The notes beneath the pieces are model-generated. The model ran no database searches and had not been told where the DNA came from. It saw nothing but the letters and a program-made list of their open reading frames with translations. From a virus: DNA of 26,615 bases. The position numbers and the translations under genes are program-made. Below, one piece after another: positions 8,450 through 16,279 of the stretch. The number at the start of each line of letters is the position of its first letter. The stretch's first letter is position 1. Location of the stretch: IMG/VR virus record IMGVR_UViG_3300043448_000748, positions 1-26,615 of that record. One strand, written 5' to 3'.

Positions 8450-9121
8450 CTATAATCTATCTAGGTACTCAAAATAAAAGGATACTTGAATTCTTACTGG
8501 TTGGTTTGGTCCATTAGAAAATGACAAATTATTCATGCTGTATGGAAAGGCTTTATGTGCAACAACAGTATTCACTACACTATGAGTGTTTCTAGAACTT
8601 ACTTTACCATCTATATTAAAAAATTCTCTCACACCTAAATCTCTTCTGTTTGGTTCCAACTTAGATATTACAATATCTGCACAATAATTATCATAATATT
8701 GCATAGATGAATAAGATTCCTTACTATATCCAGCTGGTCCTTGTCTATTGAAAATGTAATCAGACCAATTTTGGAACACATTATAAGTTGTATGTGACAT
8801 ATCTAAAAGAAAAGTCAAACTCAATTCATTGAATACTTTAGTGTGAGCATGACGAATATTAATTCCCGTTGATAATCCCTTTACATCTCCAGTAGCAAAG
8901 CTAAATCCAGGTATATTGCATTCATCACAGAGATAACTTAACTTTGTTGCTGCTCTTCCTGCTGATGCCTCAAGTTCAAATACAGATGGATCTGAAATAT
9001 TATCTAAACCAAGAGTTGTTCCCAATCCAACTCCCATATTTGAAATAGAAACATGGTATTTATTAGATGAAGCTAGTCCGTAATTACCAACAACATTTTT
9101 TAGTATTGTATCTATTTTCAT
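8450..9121 (-). CDS. 54: Tail-tube-fold baseplate protein, gp54-like (tube initiator)
   Basis: 223 residues. The order of elements matches the tube fold shared by T4 gp19, gp54 and gp48: an N-terminal strand, AATKLSYLCDECNIPGF, then STGINIRHAHTKVFNELSLT with FLLDMSHTTYNVFQNWSDYI, and a C-terminal ARG-type segment ending RIQVSFYFEYL. The middle block resembles the strand-helix region 'vsFrmd...yramqdWvn' of gp54. In T4, gp54 sits on gp48 and starts tube polymerisation. It is first in the minus-strand tail operon, directly below a late promoter motif. It could instead be a gp19-like tube paralogue; the length and the baseplate neighbours favour gp54. Confidence 0.6.
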   Translation of the reverse strand: MKIDTILKNVVGNYGLASSNKYHVSISNMGVGLGTTLGLDNISDPSVFELEASAGRAATKLSYLCDECNIPGFSFATGDVKGLSTGINIRHAHTKVFNELSLTFLLDMSHTTYNVFQNWSDYIFNRQGPAGYSKESYSSMQYYDNYCADIVISKLEPNRRDLGVREFFNIDGKVSSRNTHSVVNTVVAHKAFPYSMNNLSFSNGPNQPVRIQVSFYFEYLDRL

Positions 9122-9128
9122 CTAAATA
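9121..9128 (+). promoter_or_regulatory. Late promoter motif for the gp4-gp53 operon
   Basis: TCTAAATA, a T4-type late promoter variant, lies 35 nt upstream of the gp4 ATG at 9164. Its first base is shared with the start codon of the divergent gp54-like gene. With the opposing motif at 9147-9154 it forms a compact divergent late promoter pair. Confidence 0.55.
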
Positions 9129-9146
9129 AGTTGGGGAAGTTATTAA

Positions 9147-9154
9147 TATTTATT
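9147..9154 (-). promoter_or_regulatory. Late promoter motif for the minus-strand tail operon
   Basis: On the minus strand the gap reads AATAAATA, one base from the T4 late consensus TATAAATA. It lies about 25 nt before the gp54-like ATG. Late transcription in these phages uses gp55/gp33/gp45, and gp33 is encoded in this window. No sigma-70-type promoter is seen in the 42-bp gap. Confidence 0.6.
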
Positions 9155-9163
9155 GTATATATC

Positions 9164-9595
9164 ATGGCATATTCAGGAAAATATAGACCATCTTACCCCA
9201 AAAAATATAAAGGTGATCCCACAAACATAATCTATAGAAGTTTGTGGGAATTAAAATTTATGAAATACTGTGACTTGAATGAAAATATTTTAGAATGGGG
9301 TTCTGAAGAAATAATAATACCATATAGATCTCCAGTCGATAACAGGTATCATAGATACTTTCCAGATTTTTATATCAAAGCACGTACTAGTACTGGGGTG
9401 AAAAGATACATCATTGAAATAAAACCTCAGAACCAAGTTGATGAACCTAAGGTTCAAAAGAAAAGAACTAAAAAATATATCAATGAAGTGGTTACTTATG
9501 CAGTAAATCAAGCTAAGTGGAGTGCCGCTAGAGAATATTGTGCTGATAAACAATGGGAATTTAAAATCTTAACAGAAAAGGACTTAAGGATATGA
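9164..9595 (+). CDS. 4: Head completion protein gp4
   Basis: 143 residues, close to T4 gp4 (gp50): MAYSGKYRP, KYKGDPTNIIYRSLWE, ILEWGSEEIIIPY, RYFPDFYI, YIIEIKP, RTKKYINEVVTYAVNQAKW and FKILTEKDL all follow T4 order. The E..D..ExK arrangement (WELKF, PDFYI, EIKP) suggests a nuclease-like fold. In T4 the protein completes DNA-filled heads before tail joining. The start at 9164 is chosen because MAYSGK is the family N-terminus; the frame is open 11 codons further upstream, but those residues overlap the late promoter region. Its stop overlaps the next start (ATGA, 9592-9595). Confidence 0.93.
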   Translation: MAYSGKYRPSYPKKYKGDPTNIIYRSLWELKFMKYCDLNENILEWGSEEIIIPYRSPVDNRYHRYFPDFYIKARTSTGVKRYIIEIKPQNQVDEPKVQKKRTKKYINEVVTYAVNQAKWSAAREYCADKQWEFKILTEKDLRI

Positions 9596-10050
9596 GCGTC
9601 CTAAAAGAAATTAAAAAAGAAAATGCATCAAATAGAAACGAACAAAGAAAGATAGCATTCAATTATCTATTTGATAATGCAATTGAGTTCGACGATATTG
9701 AAGTAGGAACTTTTTACTTATTTGAATACAAACCAAAGTATTTAAAACAATTAAAACATTGGGACAGATATCCAATGGCATTGATTCTTGAAAAATATAA
9801 CGATGGTGTTCTTGGTGCTAACTTACATTATACAACTCAAAAAAATAGAATTCTATTGGCGCAATCATATCTAAATAAAAATATAAAAATAAAAGAACAT
9901 CTACTACATAGATATATTCCAGAAAAAGCAGACAATATCTTTTTTAAAATAGAAGATAAAGATCTTGTTGATTATGCTGCTCTAAATATTGAACAGTTTT
10001 ATGATTCCAATAATAGATTCTTAAGTTCCACGAAAATACAGAAGGTTTAA
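9592..10050 (+). CDS. Conserved T4-like phage protein of unknown function
   Basis: 152 residues, soluble and charged. The core is FDDIEVGTFYLFEYKPKYL, then WDRYPMALILEKY and GVLGANLHYTTQKNRILL. This 'FxYxPK...WDRYP...GxNxHY' pattern recurs in tailed marine phages next to morphogenesis genes, but I cannot name a function. It shares ATGA with the gp4 stop and ends 3 nt before gp48, so it is translated with virion proteins. A small structural or assembly protein is the best guess from context. Confidence 0.8.
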   Translation: MSVLKEIKKENASNRNEQRKIAFNYLFDNAIEFDDIEVGTFYLFEYKPKYLKQLKHWDRYPMALILEKYNDGVLGANLHYTTQKNRILLAQSYLNKNIKIKEHLLHRYIPEKADNIFFKIEDKDLVDYAALNIEQFYDSNNRFLSSTKIQKV

Positions 10051-10053
10051 TAA

Positions 10054-11196
10054 ATGCCAATAGGTTATACACCTGCAGATCTATACGGACCAGCTACTAG
10101 ATTTACTCCAGGAGAATTAGGGTTACCTTCTGCAACTCCAGGGGGTCAAGCGACTGGGGTTGGTAATGGAACCGATAGAGCAGGGCAAGCAGGAACTAGA
10201 AGACAAGATAGAAGTCCCAGTGGTGCTGGTGGTAAACCAATATCTACAAATAATAAAAAAGATTCTGCAGAAACAATAGTAATAAAAAAATCATTAAAGG
10301 ATGCTGTTAATGTTGACACCCTTTATTACCCAAGAAATGCAGCAGGGTATAATTATTTAATTTTTGAAATTTTCAATTACAAAGCTGCTTCTGCATTGGA
10401 AGTAAATGACATAAGACAAGGATTAATAAAAGGTGGATCTGGTCTTACGCAATTTCTTCCAAACTTTGAAGGTGAAGATACACAATCTGGATTAACAACA
10501 GGAAATAATAATAACAATCCAACTGCAAATTCAGGTAAAGGAAAAATATTTTTATATGTTCCTCCAAGATTAGAATATAATTATGGAGCAGGATGGAATA
10601 AAGTTTCTTTTGGTTTATTAGGAGCTGCAATTGGAAATGGAGGTCTTGATGTATTTACAAGTTTAGCAGCAGGAGCATCTCAAGCAGCAAATAATTTCAC
10701 AAATGATATTCTAAATCAAGCTGGTAATATACCAAAGACAGAGGGTATAAGTTTAGATTCAGTTATAGGTGGTGCATTTGGTGTTACATTTAATGACAAT
10801 ACTCTGCAAACATTTGATAGGATGTCAACTAGATCATTCAATTTTGAATATGTAATGCTAGCTAGAAATGCAACGGAAGAAGCAGACATCAAAAATATCA
10901 TACTGAAATTCAAACATGCAATGCACCCTGGAGCGAAACGAGATAATAGTAACGTAAGTTTATTCTTAGATTACCCATACATTTTTAGAATAACTCCTGC
11001 CACAAGTAAAAATAATATCCATGAATACATACCAAAAACAAAGTATTGTGCATTAACAAGAATGTCTGTTGACTATACACCAAACAATACTTTCAATCCA
11101 ACTCCTGGATCATTTGTACATGCAGTGAGATTAAGTTTGGCATTTGAAGAACTGACTACACTAACTCAATTAGATCTTTTAAACGATACTTACTAA
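10054..11196 (+). CDS. 48: Baseplate tail-tube cap protein gp48
   Basis: 380 residues. A low-complexity N-terminus rich in Gly, Thr and Asn (residues about 1-75) precedes a tube-fold region with LYYPRNAAGYNYLIFEIFNY and IFLYVPPRLEYNYGAGWNKV. The C-terminal half has RSFNFEYVMLARNATEEADI, ILKFKHAMHPG, then MSVDYTPNNTF and VRLSLAFEELTTLTQ, the strand-helix-strand and terminal pattern of gp48. In T4, gp48 caps the baseplate and templates the tube with gp54. Placement between head completion gp4 and wedge gp53 fits other cyanomyoviruses. The next gene starts 1 nt after its stop. Confidence 0.85.
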   Translation: MPIGYTPADLYGPATRFTPGELGLPSATPGGQATGVGNGTDRAGQAGTRRQDRSPSGAGGKPISTNNKKDSAETIVIKKSLKDAVNVDTLYYPRNAAGYNYLIFEIFNYKAASALEVNDIRQGLIKGGSGLTQFLPNFEGEDTQSGLTTGNNNNNPTANSGKGKIFLYVPPRLEYNYGAGWNKVSFGLLGAAIGNGGLDVFTSLAAGASQAANNFTNDILNQAGNIPKTEGISLDSVIGGAFGVTFNDNTLQTFDRMSTRSFNFEYVMLARNATEEADIKNIILKFKHAMHPGAKRDNSNVSLFLDYPYIFRITPATSKNNIHEYIPKTKYCALTRMSVDYTPNNTFNPTPGSFVHAVRLSLAFEELTTLTQLDLLNDTY

Positions 11197-11197
11197 G

Positions 11198-11812
11198 ATG
11201 TATTTCACAAAACTTCCAGAAATATTATACTTAAAGTATAATAAAAATCCATATGATGGAAACTATATTTTAATTAAAAATATATTTTCAAGGATCAAAA
11301 TCATTGACAATATAAAACCATCTGCTACTATATTTGATGATTACTTTGTAAAGAGTTGGGAAAGACCAGATACAATAGCAATGGACTATTATGAAAATCC
11401 AAAATATGATTGGGTAATTATACTATTAAATAATATTACTAACATATATTCTGATTGGGTAATGCCTGATGGTGTCTTCAATCAATATGTAAATAAAAAA
11501 TACCAGAACGTCGATGATATACATCACTATGAAACTTTAGAAATTAAATATAAGGATAAAATCATCATGCCTTCTGGCAAAATAGTTGAAGAATCTTTTC
11601 AATTCCTAATGCCCACTGGTACATTTTTAAGTAAATCCCAATCAAGAATCGGAGTTTCAAATTACCAGTATGAAGTAAATTTGAATGAAAAAAGAAAAGA
11701 AATAATATTATTAAAACCAGAATACCTGTCTGAGTTTGAAGAGATCTTCCAGAAGGAAATTCAATACACTCCAAGTACAGAATACATAGATAGGAAATTA
11801 ATCCTAGCATAA
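11198..11812 (+). CDS. 53: Baseplate wedge subunit gp53
   Basis: 204 residues. The N-terminal half carries the gp53 signature: LKYNKNPYDGNYILIKNIFSR, then FDDYFVKSWERPDTIAMDYYENPKYDWVIILLNN and NIYSDWVMPDGVFNQYVNKKY, which parallels T4 'rPEeLA...YGNPQLYWVLLMCN...YYGWITSQ'. The C-terminal half is charged (VNLNEKRKEIILLKPEYLSEF), resembling the part of the family that contacts the wedge. In T4, gp53 joins neighbouring wedges around the hub. It is last in the plus-strand operon; the terminator hairpin begins 2 nt after its stop. Confidence 0.9.
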   Translation: MYFTKLPEILYLKYNKNPYDGNYILIKNIFSRIKIIDNIKPSATIFDDYFVKSWERPDTIAMDYYENPKYDWVIILLNNITNIYSDWVMPDGVFNQYVNKKYQNVDDIHHYETLEIKYKDKIIMPSGKIVEESFQFLMPTGTFLSKSQSRIGVSNYQYEVNLNEKRKEIILLKPEYLSEFEEIFQKEIQYTPSTEYIDRKLILA

Positions 11813-11814
11813 AA

Positions 11815-11836
11815 AAAGGGGGCATATGCCCCCTTT
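11815..11836. terminator. Bidirectional terminator between gp53 and gp32
   Basis: A perfect palindrome: AAA, GGGGGCATATGCCCCC (11818-11833), TTT. The stem is GC-rich, flanked by A-run and T-run, so it can work on both strands. It separates the convergent gp53 and gp32 genes, whose stops lie 2 and 3 nt away. Confidence 0.85.
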
Positions 11837-11839
11837 GCT

Positions 11840-12727
11840 TTAGAAATCTTCTTCAGCAAGTCGATTGAAGTAACTGAAGTTATCCTCATCATCACTGGCG
11901 CTAGGCGTGATACTAGGAAGATCAACGCTAGAACGTCCAACTTCTTGCTCCATGAATTCAGTTTCATAGGTTTCTCGATCAACGCGAGGAGTACCTTTCT
12001 TACCGAGAACCAGATCAAGACGATTCTGAAGTTCCTCATAACTCTTGAATTGATCAGGAGCAGTGAACTCATTCAGATCATAGATTTGATTGAAGATCTT
12101 TTCAAGTTTATCATCACTGAAGTTACCAAGAGTACCAGGACGAGCGAACTCTGACTTGTCATAATTCCAGTAACCAGCAACCTTAGTGATCTTCAGTTTG
12201 AAGTCAGCACCTTCCCAGAAGTTAAAGGGATCGATTGCAACTTCATCAGCGAAGGATGGTTTCATTGCTTCACAAATCTTGTCATGGATCTTTTTACCAT
12301 ACTTATAGATGAAAACCTTTCCTTCGTTATCAGGATTTGCAGGATCAGAGATCACATAGATGTTGCTGTAGTAAGACAGTTTACGCTTCTGCTTACGAGC
12401 AATCTCTTTGTCAGAATCAAGACCGCTGTTCCAGAGTTGGCGATTCATTTCTCCAACAGGATCTTGCTTACCGATAGTAGTCAGCGAATTCTCAATGTAC
12501 CAACCACCAGGACCCTGGAAAGCATGGGACCAAACTTGTGCCCAAGGAAGATCTTCTGTGGTCTTAGCAGGAAGGAAACGAATCACTGCATAACCGTTAC
12601 CAGATTTGTCCATCTGGGGTTTCCAGATTCGATCATCAATGTAACTGCCGCCTTCGTTGAGTTTATCTACTTCCTTGGTGAGTTTATCAAGAAGGGAACC
12701 TTGCTTTTTGAGTGTTGCGAAAGACAT
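11840..12727 (-). CDS. 32: Single-stranded DNA-binding protein gp32
   Basis: 295 residues. The core fits T4 gp32: MDKSGNGYAVIRFLPAK, AFQGPGGWYIENSLTT, RKQKRKLSYYSNIYVISDPA, EGKVFIYKYGKKIHDKI, then FWEGADFKLKITKVAGYWNYDKSEF and DQFKSYEELQNRL. An acidic C-terminus (ASDDEDNFSYFNRLAEEDF) matches the partner-binding tail. The zinc-binding His/Cys set of T4 gp32 is absent: the corresponding region has one His and no Cys. It coats ssDNA during replication and recombination and works with gp59, encoded two genes away. It has its own strong sigma-70-type promoter at 12778-12806, and its mRNA leader contains three AATACG repeats. Confidence 0.95.
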   Translation of the reverse strand: MSFATLKKQGSLLDKLTKEVDKLNEGGSYIDDRIWKPQMDKSGNGYAVIRFLPAKTTEDLPWAQVWSHAFQGPGGWYIENSLTTIGKQDPVGEMNRQLWNSGLDSDKEIARKQKRKLSYYSNIYVISDPANPDNEGKVFIYKYGKKIHDKICEAMKPSFADEVAIDPFNFWEGADFKLKITKVAGYWNYDKSEFARPGTLGNFSDDKLEKIFNQIYDLNEFTAPDQFKSYEELQNRLDLVLGKKGTPRVDRETYETEFMEQEVGRSSVDLPSITPSASDDEDNFSYFNRLAEEDF

Positions 12728-12777
12728 GTGTTTGTATTCTCCGTATTAAACGTGTGGTGTGTCGTATTGACCGTATT

Positions 12778-12806
12778 ATCATAGCAGAGGGGGAGGGTCC
12801 TGTCAA
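12778..12806 (-). promoter_or_regulatory. Sigma-70-type promoter for gp32
   Basis: On the minus strand: TTGACA (12801-12806), 17 nt, TATGAT (12778-12783). The -35 box overlaps the stop codon of the upstream DUF1825-like gene. The predicted start lies about 45 nt before the gp32 ATG. Confidence 0.85.
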
Positions 12807-13159
12807 GCGTCTTCCCCGTCGTTGAGGGGATCAAAATCTAGGGACTCTCTCATCATTTGGATTGAACGCTTTGCATTTTTAAATACATCAGGTCCAATCA
12901 TATGAGATGGGATGCCCATCTCTTTTGCTTGTATTCTAAATTGTTCTTTGAACTCTACAGCTTCTTCATCATCAGAAAGACATACTCTTGTATAAAGTAT
13001 CTCCTGTTTATCTATCAATGCATCTATTTGATTTACAATTTGTTCTCGTTCTTCCCTAGAAAGAAATGGGAATACATACATCTTCTTTGCAATCTCTTGA
13101 TAAAGAGCTTGCATGTTTTTCATTTCATTTTTTACTATTTCGGAAGAGAAGAAACTCAT
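12803..13159 (-). CDS. DUF1825-like protein
   Basis: 118 residues, mostly helical. The N-terminus MSFFSSEIVKNEMKNMQALYQEI and the block SREEREQIVNQIDALIDKQEILYTRVCLSDD match the DUF1825 family of cyanobacteria and cyanophages. The C-terminal part (IGPDVFKNAKRSIQMMRESLDF) also fits. Function is unknown. Its start overlaps the gp59 stop by 4 nt, and the downstream gp32 promoter begins in its stop codon, so it is read with the replication and late-regulation genes. Confidence 0.8.
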   Translation of the reverse strand: MSFFSSEIVKNEMKNMQALYQEIAKKMYVFPFLSREEREQIVNQIDALIDKQEILYTRVCLSDDEEAVEFKEQFRIQAKEMGIPSHMIGPDVFKNAKRSIQMMRESLDFDPLNDGEDA

Positions 13160-13734
13160 GAAAGTATTTGATTTGCTATAGTGGACATAGATTTCATATT
13201 CAAATTTAAGAATGGATCATATTTTTTGATGAGGAGTGAAACCTCATTCCAAATAAAATCATTCTCTAATATTCTATCATATCTATTTACAAAGTTTGTA
13301 ATCCTATTCAGAATTACCAATGTCTCTAGCATGATTGACTTACCCAAATACATCCTCAATACTAAAGGGTGCTGAGTTGTTTTACATCTGAATGCTTCGT
13401 TGATATCAGAAACATTCATCATTAACTTCTCTAGATCAGATCTAAACAAATAAGAAATACTTTGTACTTTCCTCTGCCATTCCAGATAATTATCATCTGT
13501 CATGGAACCAATCCAAAGATTTGAATTGGCAACAAAGTTTGATACAAAGTATTCCTTTACTGTTTGCCTATTATATTTTTTGGAGATCTTTTCAAAAAAG
13601 TAACGGTCATTTCTTTTTAAAAAGTTTTCAACCGTTACTTTTGTTTTTCCATCAAATTTAAAGTAGTCATACTTTTTAGAACCAAAGTGTAATTTGATTC
13701 CAGTATACACTTGATACGAATCAAATGCAGTCAT
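13156..13734 (-). CDS. 59: Helicase loader gp59
   Basis: 192 residues, similar in length and layout to T4 gp59 (217 aa). Visible blocks: YDYFKFDGKTKVTVENFLKRNDRYFFEKISKKY, SNFVANSNLWIGSMTDDNYLEW, then MYLGKSIMLETLVILNRITNFVNRYD and FIWNEVSLLIKKYDPFL, matching T4 'RRDKYFFQKLSEKY', 'FISNLVANQDAWIGDI' and the C-terminal helices. gp59 loads the gp41 helicase on gp32-coated DNA. It lies next to gp33 (3 nt gap) and in the same operon direction as gp32, its binding partner. Confidence 0.88.
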   Translation of the reverse strand: MTAFDSYQVYTGIKLHFGSKKYDYFKFDGKTKVTVENFLKRNDRYFFEKISKKYNRQTVKEYFVSNFVANSNLWIGSMTDDNYLEWQRKVQSISYLFRSDLEKLMMNVSDINEAFRCKTTQHPLVLRMYLGKSIMLETLVILNRITNFVNRYDRILENDFIWNEVSLLIKKYDPFLNLNMKSMSTIANQILS

Positions 13735-13737
13735 AAT

Positions 13738-13995
13738 TTAAAAAGATAAGATTCCTCTAGTTGTTTTCTTAATGTAATTAAGTTTGAGAGCTTCTGCTCT
13801 AATTTTTTCTTTTAGTGTTGGTCCAATTAACTTGGCAACTGATTCAATTTCAATGTCTTTATTTTCACAGAAGTATACTACTGCGTCAATATAATTCATT
13901 GACTTGTCACTCTCCTTAACCATTGTTTCAATAGTTAAGGAAAATTTATTCTTATCCATAAAGTTATCATCAAGTAATTTGTCTATGTCTGTCAT
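13738..13995 (-). CDS. 33: Late transcription co-activator gp33
   Basis: 85 residues. The pattern FSLTIETMVKESDKSMNYIDAVVYFCENKDIEIESVAKLIGPTLKEKIRAEALKLN is read in pieces against T4 gp33: 'IIEKMVEEFGMSYLEATTAFLEEN', 'AKFIP..IIEKIQSEAI'. The C-terminus ends in a short hydrophobic tail (GILSF), where T4 gp33 has its sliding-clamp contact. gp33 bridges host RNA polymerase and the clamp at TATAAATA promoters, of which several motifs occur in this window. Its start lies 26 nt inside the end of the upstream exonuclease gene. Confidence 0.85.
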   Translation of the reverse strand: MTDIDKLLDDNFMDKNKFSLTIETMVKESDKSMNYIDAVVYFCENKDIEIESVAKLIGPTLKEKIRAEALKLNYIKKTTRGILSF

Positions 13996-14659
13996 TCTTT
14001 TCTTTGTACTCTTTTATGTAATCTACTAAAAGAGGCACATAGTCATCAGGATTTTTAATGAATACCTGAGGTTCTCCGCTTTGACAAGCGATGATAGTAA
14101 CAATCTGATCGACCTTAATTCCAGATCGTTCCTCATACATTTTAACATATCCTGTCTCTTGGACAAAATAATTTTCAATCCATTCTTCTTTCTTTTCTTT
14201 GCTGGATGTTTTGAAATCAATTACAGATAGTTTACCATCAAACTCTGCAATACAGTCAACTCTACCAGCAATCTCATATTCATGACTAAAAAGAGGTGCC
14301 TCTTGAAAATGTATATTGTTAATCCGATTAAGGATTGGTTTTGCTTGAATAAACAAAACCTTCGCCATATATTTATCTTTGAACTTTTCCAAGTTCAATT
14401 CATTATTTAGGTAATCTTCCGCCATACTATGAAAAGATGTACCTACAGAGGCAGCTTGTGTTGATATTTTATTTGCCTGTTGATCTCCTACACGCTGTCT
14501 CCATTCTTTAATAGTATGACGTTTCCGATAGGAGGTAATTGTAGTGATAGATGTATAGAATTTATCCTCACCAACAGGATAAACCCGTTCACCGTCAACT
14601 GTGGTTGCAACCATCTCGTTGAGGGTGAACGGAAGTTTCACATGATTAAAGTTCATCAA
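13970..14659 (-). CDS. PD-(D/E)XK exonuclease
   Basis: 229 residues. Motifs of the RecB/MGME1-like nuclease fold are in order: AASVGTSFHSMAEDYL (motif with His), GRVDCIAEFDGKLSVIDFKTSSK (Asp, then D-x-K catalytic core at about 135-155), then VQETGYVKMYEERSGI (Q..Y motif). It should degrade DNA ends, perhaps host DNA or recombination intermediates. Exonucleases of this type are common in T4-like cyanophages in the position next to phoH. The start overlaps the phoH stop by 14 nt; a second in-frame ATG follows at once. Substrate polarity cannot be read from sequence. Confidence 0.8.
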   Translation of the reverse strand: MMNFNHVKLPFTLNEMVATTVDGERVYPVGEDKFYTSITTITSYRKRHTIKEWRQRVGDQQANKISTQAASVGTSFHSMAEDYLNNELNLEKFKDKYMAKVLFIQAKPILNRINNIHFQEAPLFSHEYEIAGRVDCIAEFDGKLSVIDFKTSSKEKKEEWIENYFVQETGYVKMYEERSGIKVDQIVTIIACQSGEPQVFIKNPDDYVPLLVDYIKEYKEKNDRHRQIT

Positions 14660-15407
14660 GTCCCAAATGTAGTTTGCTAAGAATGTAACTCTTGATCAGA
14701 CCAGAACGTACAATGTCATCAATACCAAATTCAATGTTGGCAAATTCATCCATGAGTTCAAGAATCCTCATGAAATCTAAGATTCCATTCTTTTCATTGG
14801 TCTTTACAAGATCGGTTTGCTTAACATCTCCACAGAAAATAATTTTAGTATCAGTACCAACACGGGTGATGATAGAATCAAGTTCATGGAAGTTAAGATT
14901 TTGACATTCATCAACCAAAATGATTGCGTTGTCAAGGGTAGTTCCACGGAGGAACGAAGTGCTCCAGAATGAAATAGTATTCTGTGCCTTTAGGTTATCA
15001 TACAGCATATCGAATGCTGGATCATCTGGCATTTTGAACATGTACTTAACCATGTTCTTATATGGGATCTGATAAAGGTTTGATTTATCCTCATGATCCC
15101 CTGGTAAAAATCCAATCTCTCTAGTTGGAACAAGAGAGCGAACGATATAAAGTTTTTCGTAAGGAGTATTCCCAGAAAGAATCTCTCTTAGTGCAAGATA
15201 GATTGCAACAAATGATTTACCAGTTCCTGCACACCCATACATGAAGAGATTTTTACCTTCATTGTATGCCTCAAATACTTTCTCTTGTGTTTCAGTAAGA
15301 GGTTCTACATCTTTAAGATGTTCAATGTTGATTGGCTTTTTGCGTCTCATTTGTTTAGGAGTGCTATTTACAAAATCAAAACTGGTGTCCTTTCTTCTTC
15401 TTGCCAT
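14646..15407 (-). CDS. phoH: PhoH-like P-loop ATPase
   Basis: 253 residues. Walker A is MYGCAGTGKSFVAIYLA (Lys near 64), Walker B is AIILVDECQNLNFHEL, and IIFCGDVKQTDL is the sensor-like motif typical of PhoH. PVPTREIGFLPGD is also characteristic (here LVPTREIGFLPGD). Cyanophages nearly always carry this gene; expression has been tied to phosphate stress in some hosts but the biochemical role is unclear. The order phoH-exonuclease-gp33-gp59 is tight, with overlaps at two of the three joints. Confidence 0.93.
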   Translation of the reverse strand: MARRRKDTSFDFVNSTPKQMRRKKPINIEHLKDVEPLTETQEKVFEAYNEGKNLFMYGCAGTGKSFVAIYLALREILSGNTPYEKLYIVRSLVPTREIGFLPGDHEDKSNLYQIPYKNMVKYMFKMPDDPAFDMLYDNLKAQNTISFWSTSFLRGTTLDNAIILVDECQNLNFHELDSIITRVGTDTKIIFCGDVKQTDLVKTNEKNGILDFMRILELMDEFANIEFGIDDIVRSGLIKSYILSKLHLGLDEL

Positions 15408-15413
15408 ATAGAT

Positions 15414-15644
15414 TTAAGTTTCGATAGTAGATCCGTAGTTTGCTTTTTTGATTCCTTTTAGGACATCTCGCCATCCATCAGGACGTTTATCTCTGATGCC
15501 AGCATCACTTACAACTCCAGGAAAATTATTATGAAATTGTTGTAGGTGCGGATTGTCTTGTTTGTATTTATCGAGATCATGGATACTCATGAAGATTTCA
15601 AATTCTTCATCAGTTTCTATATTTCTAAAGTTATAAGTTGGCAT
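15414..15644 (-). CDS. Small FmdB-like protein lacking zinc cysteines
   Basis: 76 residues starting MPTYNFRNIETDEEFEIFMSI. The opening 'MPTYxFR...EEFEIFMSI' recalls FmdB zinc-ribbon proteins (usually MPTYEYRCxxC), but no cysteine is present, so a zinc ribbon cannot form. The remainder (LDKYKQDNPHLQQF, KRPDGWRDVLKGIKKANYG) is basic and polar. The start at 15644 lies 1 nt after the thyX stop; a longer frame upstream only repeats the other-strand reading of thyX. Role unknown. Confidence 0.75.
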   Translation of the reverse strand: MPTYNFRNIETDEEFEIFMSIHDLDKYKQDNPHLQQFHNNFPGVVSDAGIRDKRPDGWRDVLKGIKKANYGSTIET

Positions 15645-15645
15645 G

Positions 15646-16278
15646 TTACCACTCCAATGCTTCAGAAACTGTTGGGAACTGTTCTTTAAATACCTCTTTG
15701 CATTGCTCAGCAATAATCATGTGTTCCTTCTGGGTGCCATGAGCAGAGCGGAGATCAATGTAATGGATCCACGAACGGCAGGAGCCAGTCATGTAGATCC
15801 TTGTGGGGGTTGCTAGGGGGAGAACAAAACGAGCACACTCTTTGGCAACTCCCTGATTCAAAAGACGATTATAAAGTTGTTGTGCTTTCCCAAAGTGTTC
15901 TTGGATCTCAGATTCCAAAACAAGTTTAACATATCCATCAAGATCATCAGTAGAATTTTGACGGTTCTTTGTATCCTGACGACGAAGTTCTGGAACAGGA
16001 ATATGCTGCGACAAAAGATTTGTATCAGCATATCGTTGGGAAAATTCTTGAAATGTGAATGAACGGTGACGAAGGATCTGAGCTGCGATACCTCTAGTAG
16101 TTTCAATCTCAAGTGTCATATGAGATTGTTCAAACACAGACCAATGATTATGCTTAATGCAATAACGAAGTAACCCTGCATAGTTTTCGTTATCTTGGTT
16201 ACTAGGGTTAGACACTCTAGCAACGTATGCCATTGTCTGTTCTGCATCTGGAGTAACTGAAATAAGTTTAACTGTCAT
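15646..16278 (-). CDS. thyX: Flavin-dependent thymidylate synthase ThyX
   Basis: 210 residues. It carries the ThyX signature RHRSFTFQEFSQRY (RHR-x7-S) near residue 75, VARVSNP at the start, HWSVFEQ, and MTGSCRSWIHYIDLR with AHGTQKEHMIIA toward the end. It makes dTMP from dUMP using FAD and methylene-tetrahydrofolate, supplying phage DNA synthesis. ATG at 16278 is chosen because it follows the stop of the 56-aa gene by 1 nt; an in-frame GTG at 16308 would overlap that gene. It is in a series of tightly packed genes with a promoter at 16917-16945. Confidence 0.95.
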   Translation of the reverse strand: MTVKLISVTPDAEQTMAYVARVSNPSNQDNENYAGLLRYCIKHNHWSVFEQSHMTLEIETTRGIAAQILRHRSFTFQEFSQRYADTNLLSQHIPVPELRRQDTKNRQNSTDDLDGYVKLVLESEIQEHFGKAQQLYNRLLNQGVAKECARFVLPLATPTRIYMTGSCRSWIHYIDLRSAHGTQKEHMIIAEQCKEVFKEQFPTVSEALEW

Positions 16279-16279
16279 A

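Noticed and set aside
12284-12784. 166-residue plus-strand frame across gp32 and its promoter
   Set aside because: It is antisense to the conserved gp32 gene and covers the promoter; no homology seen.
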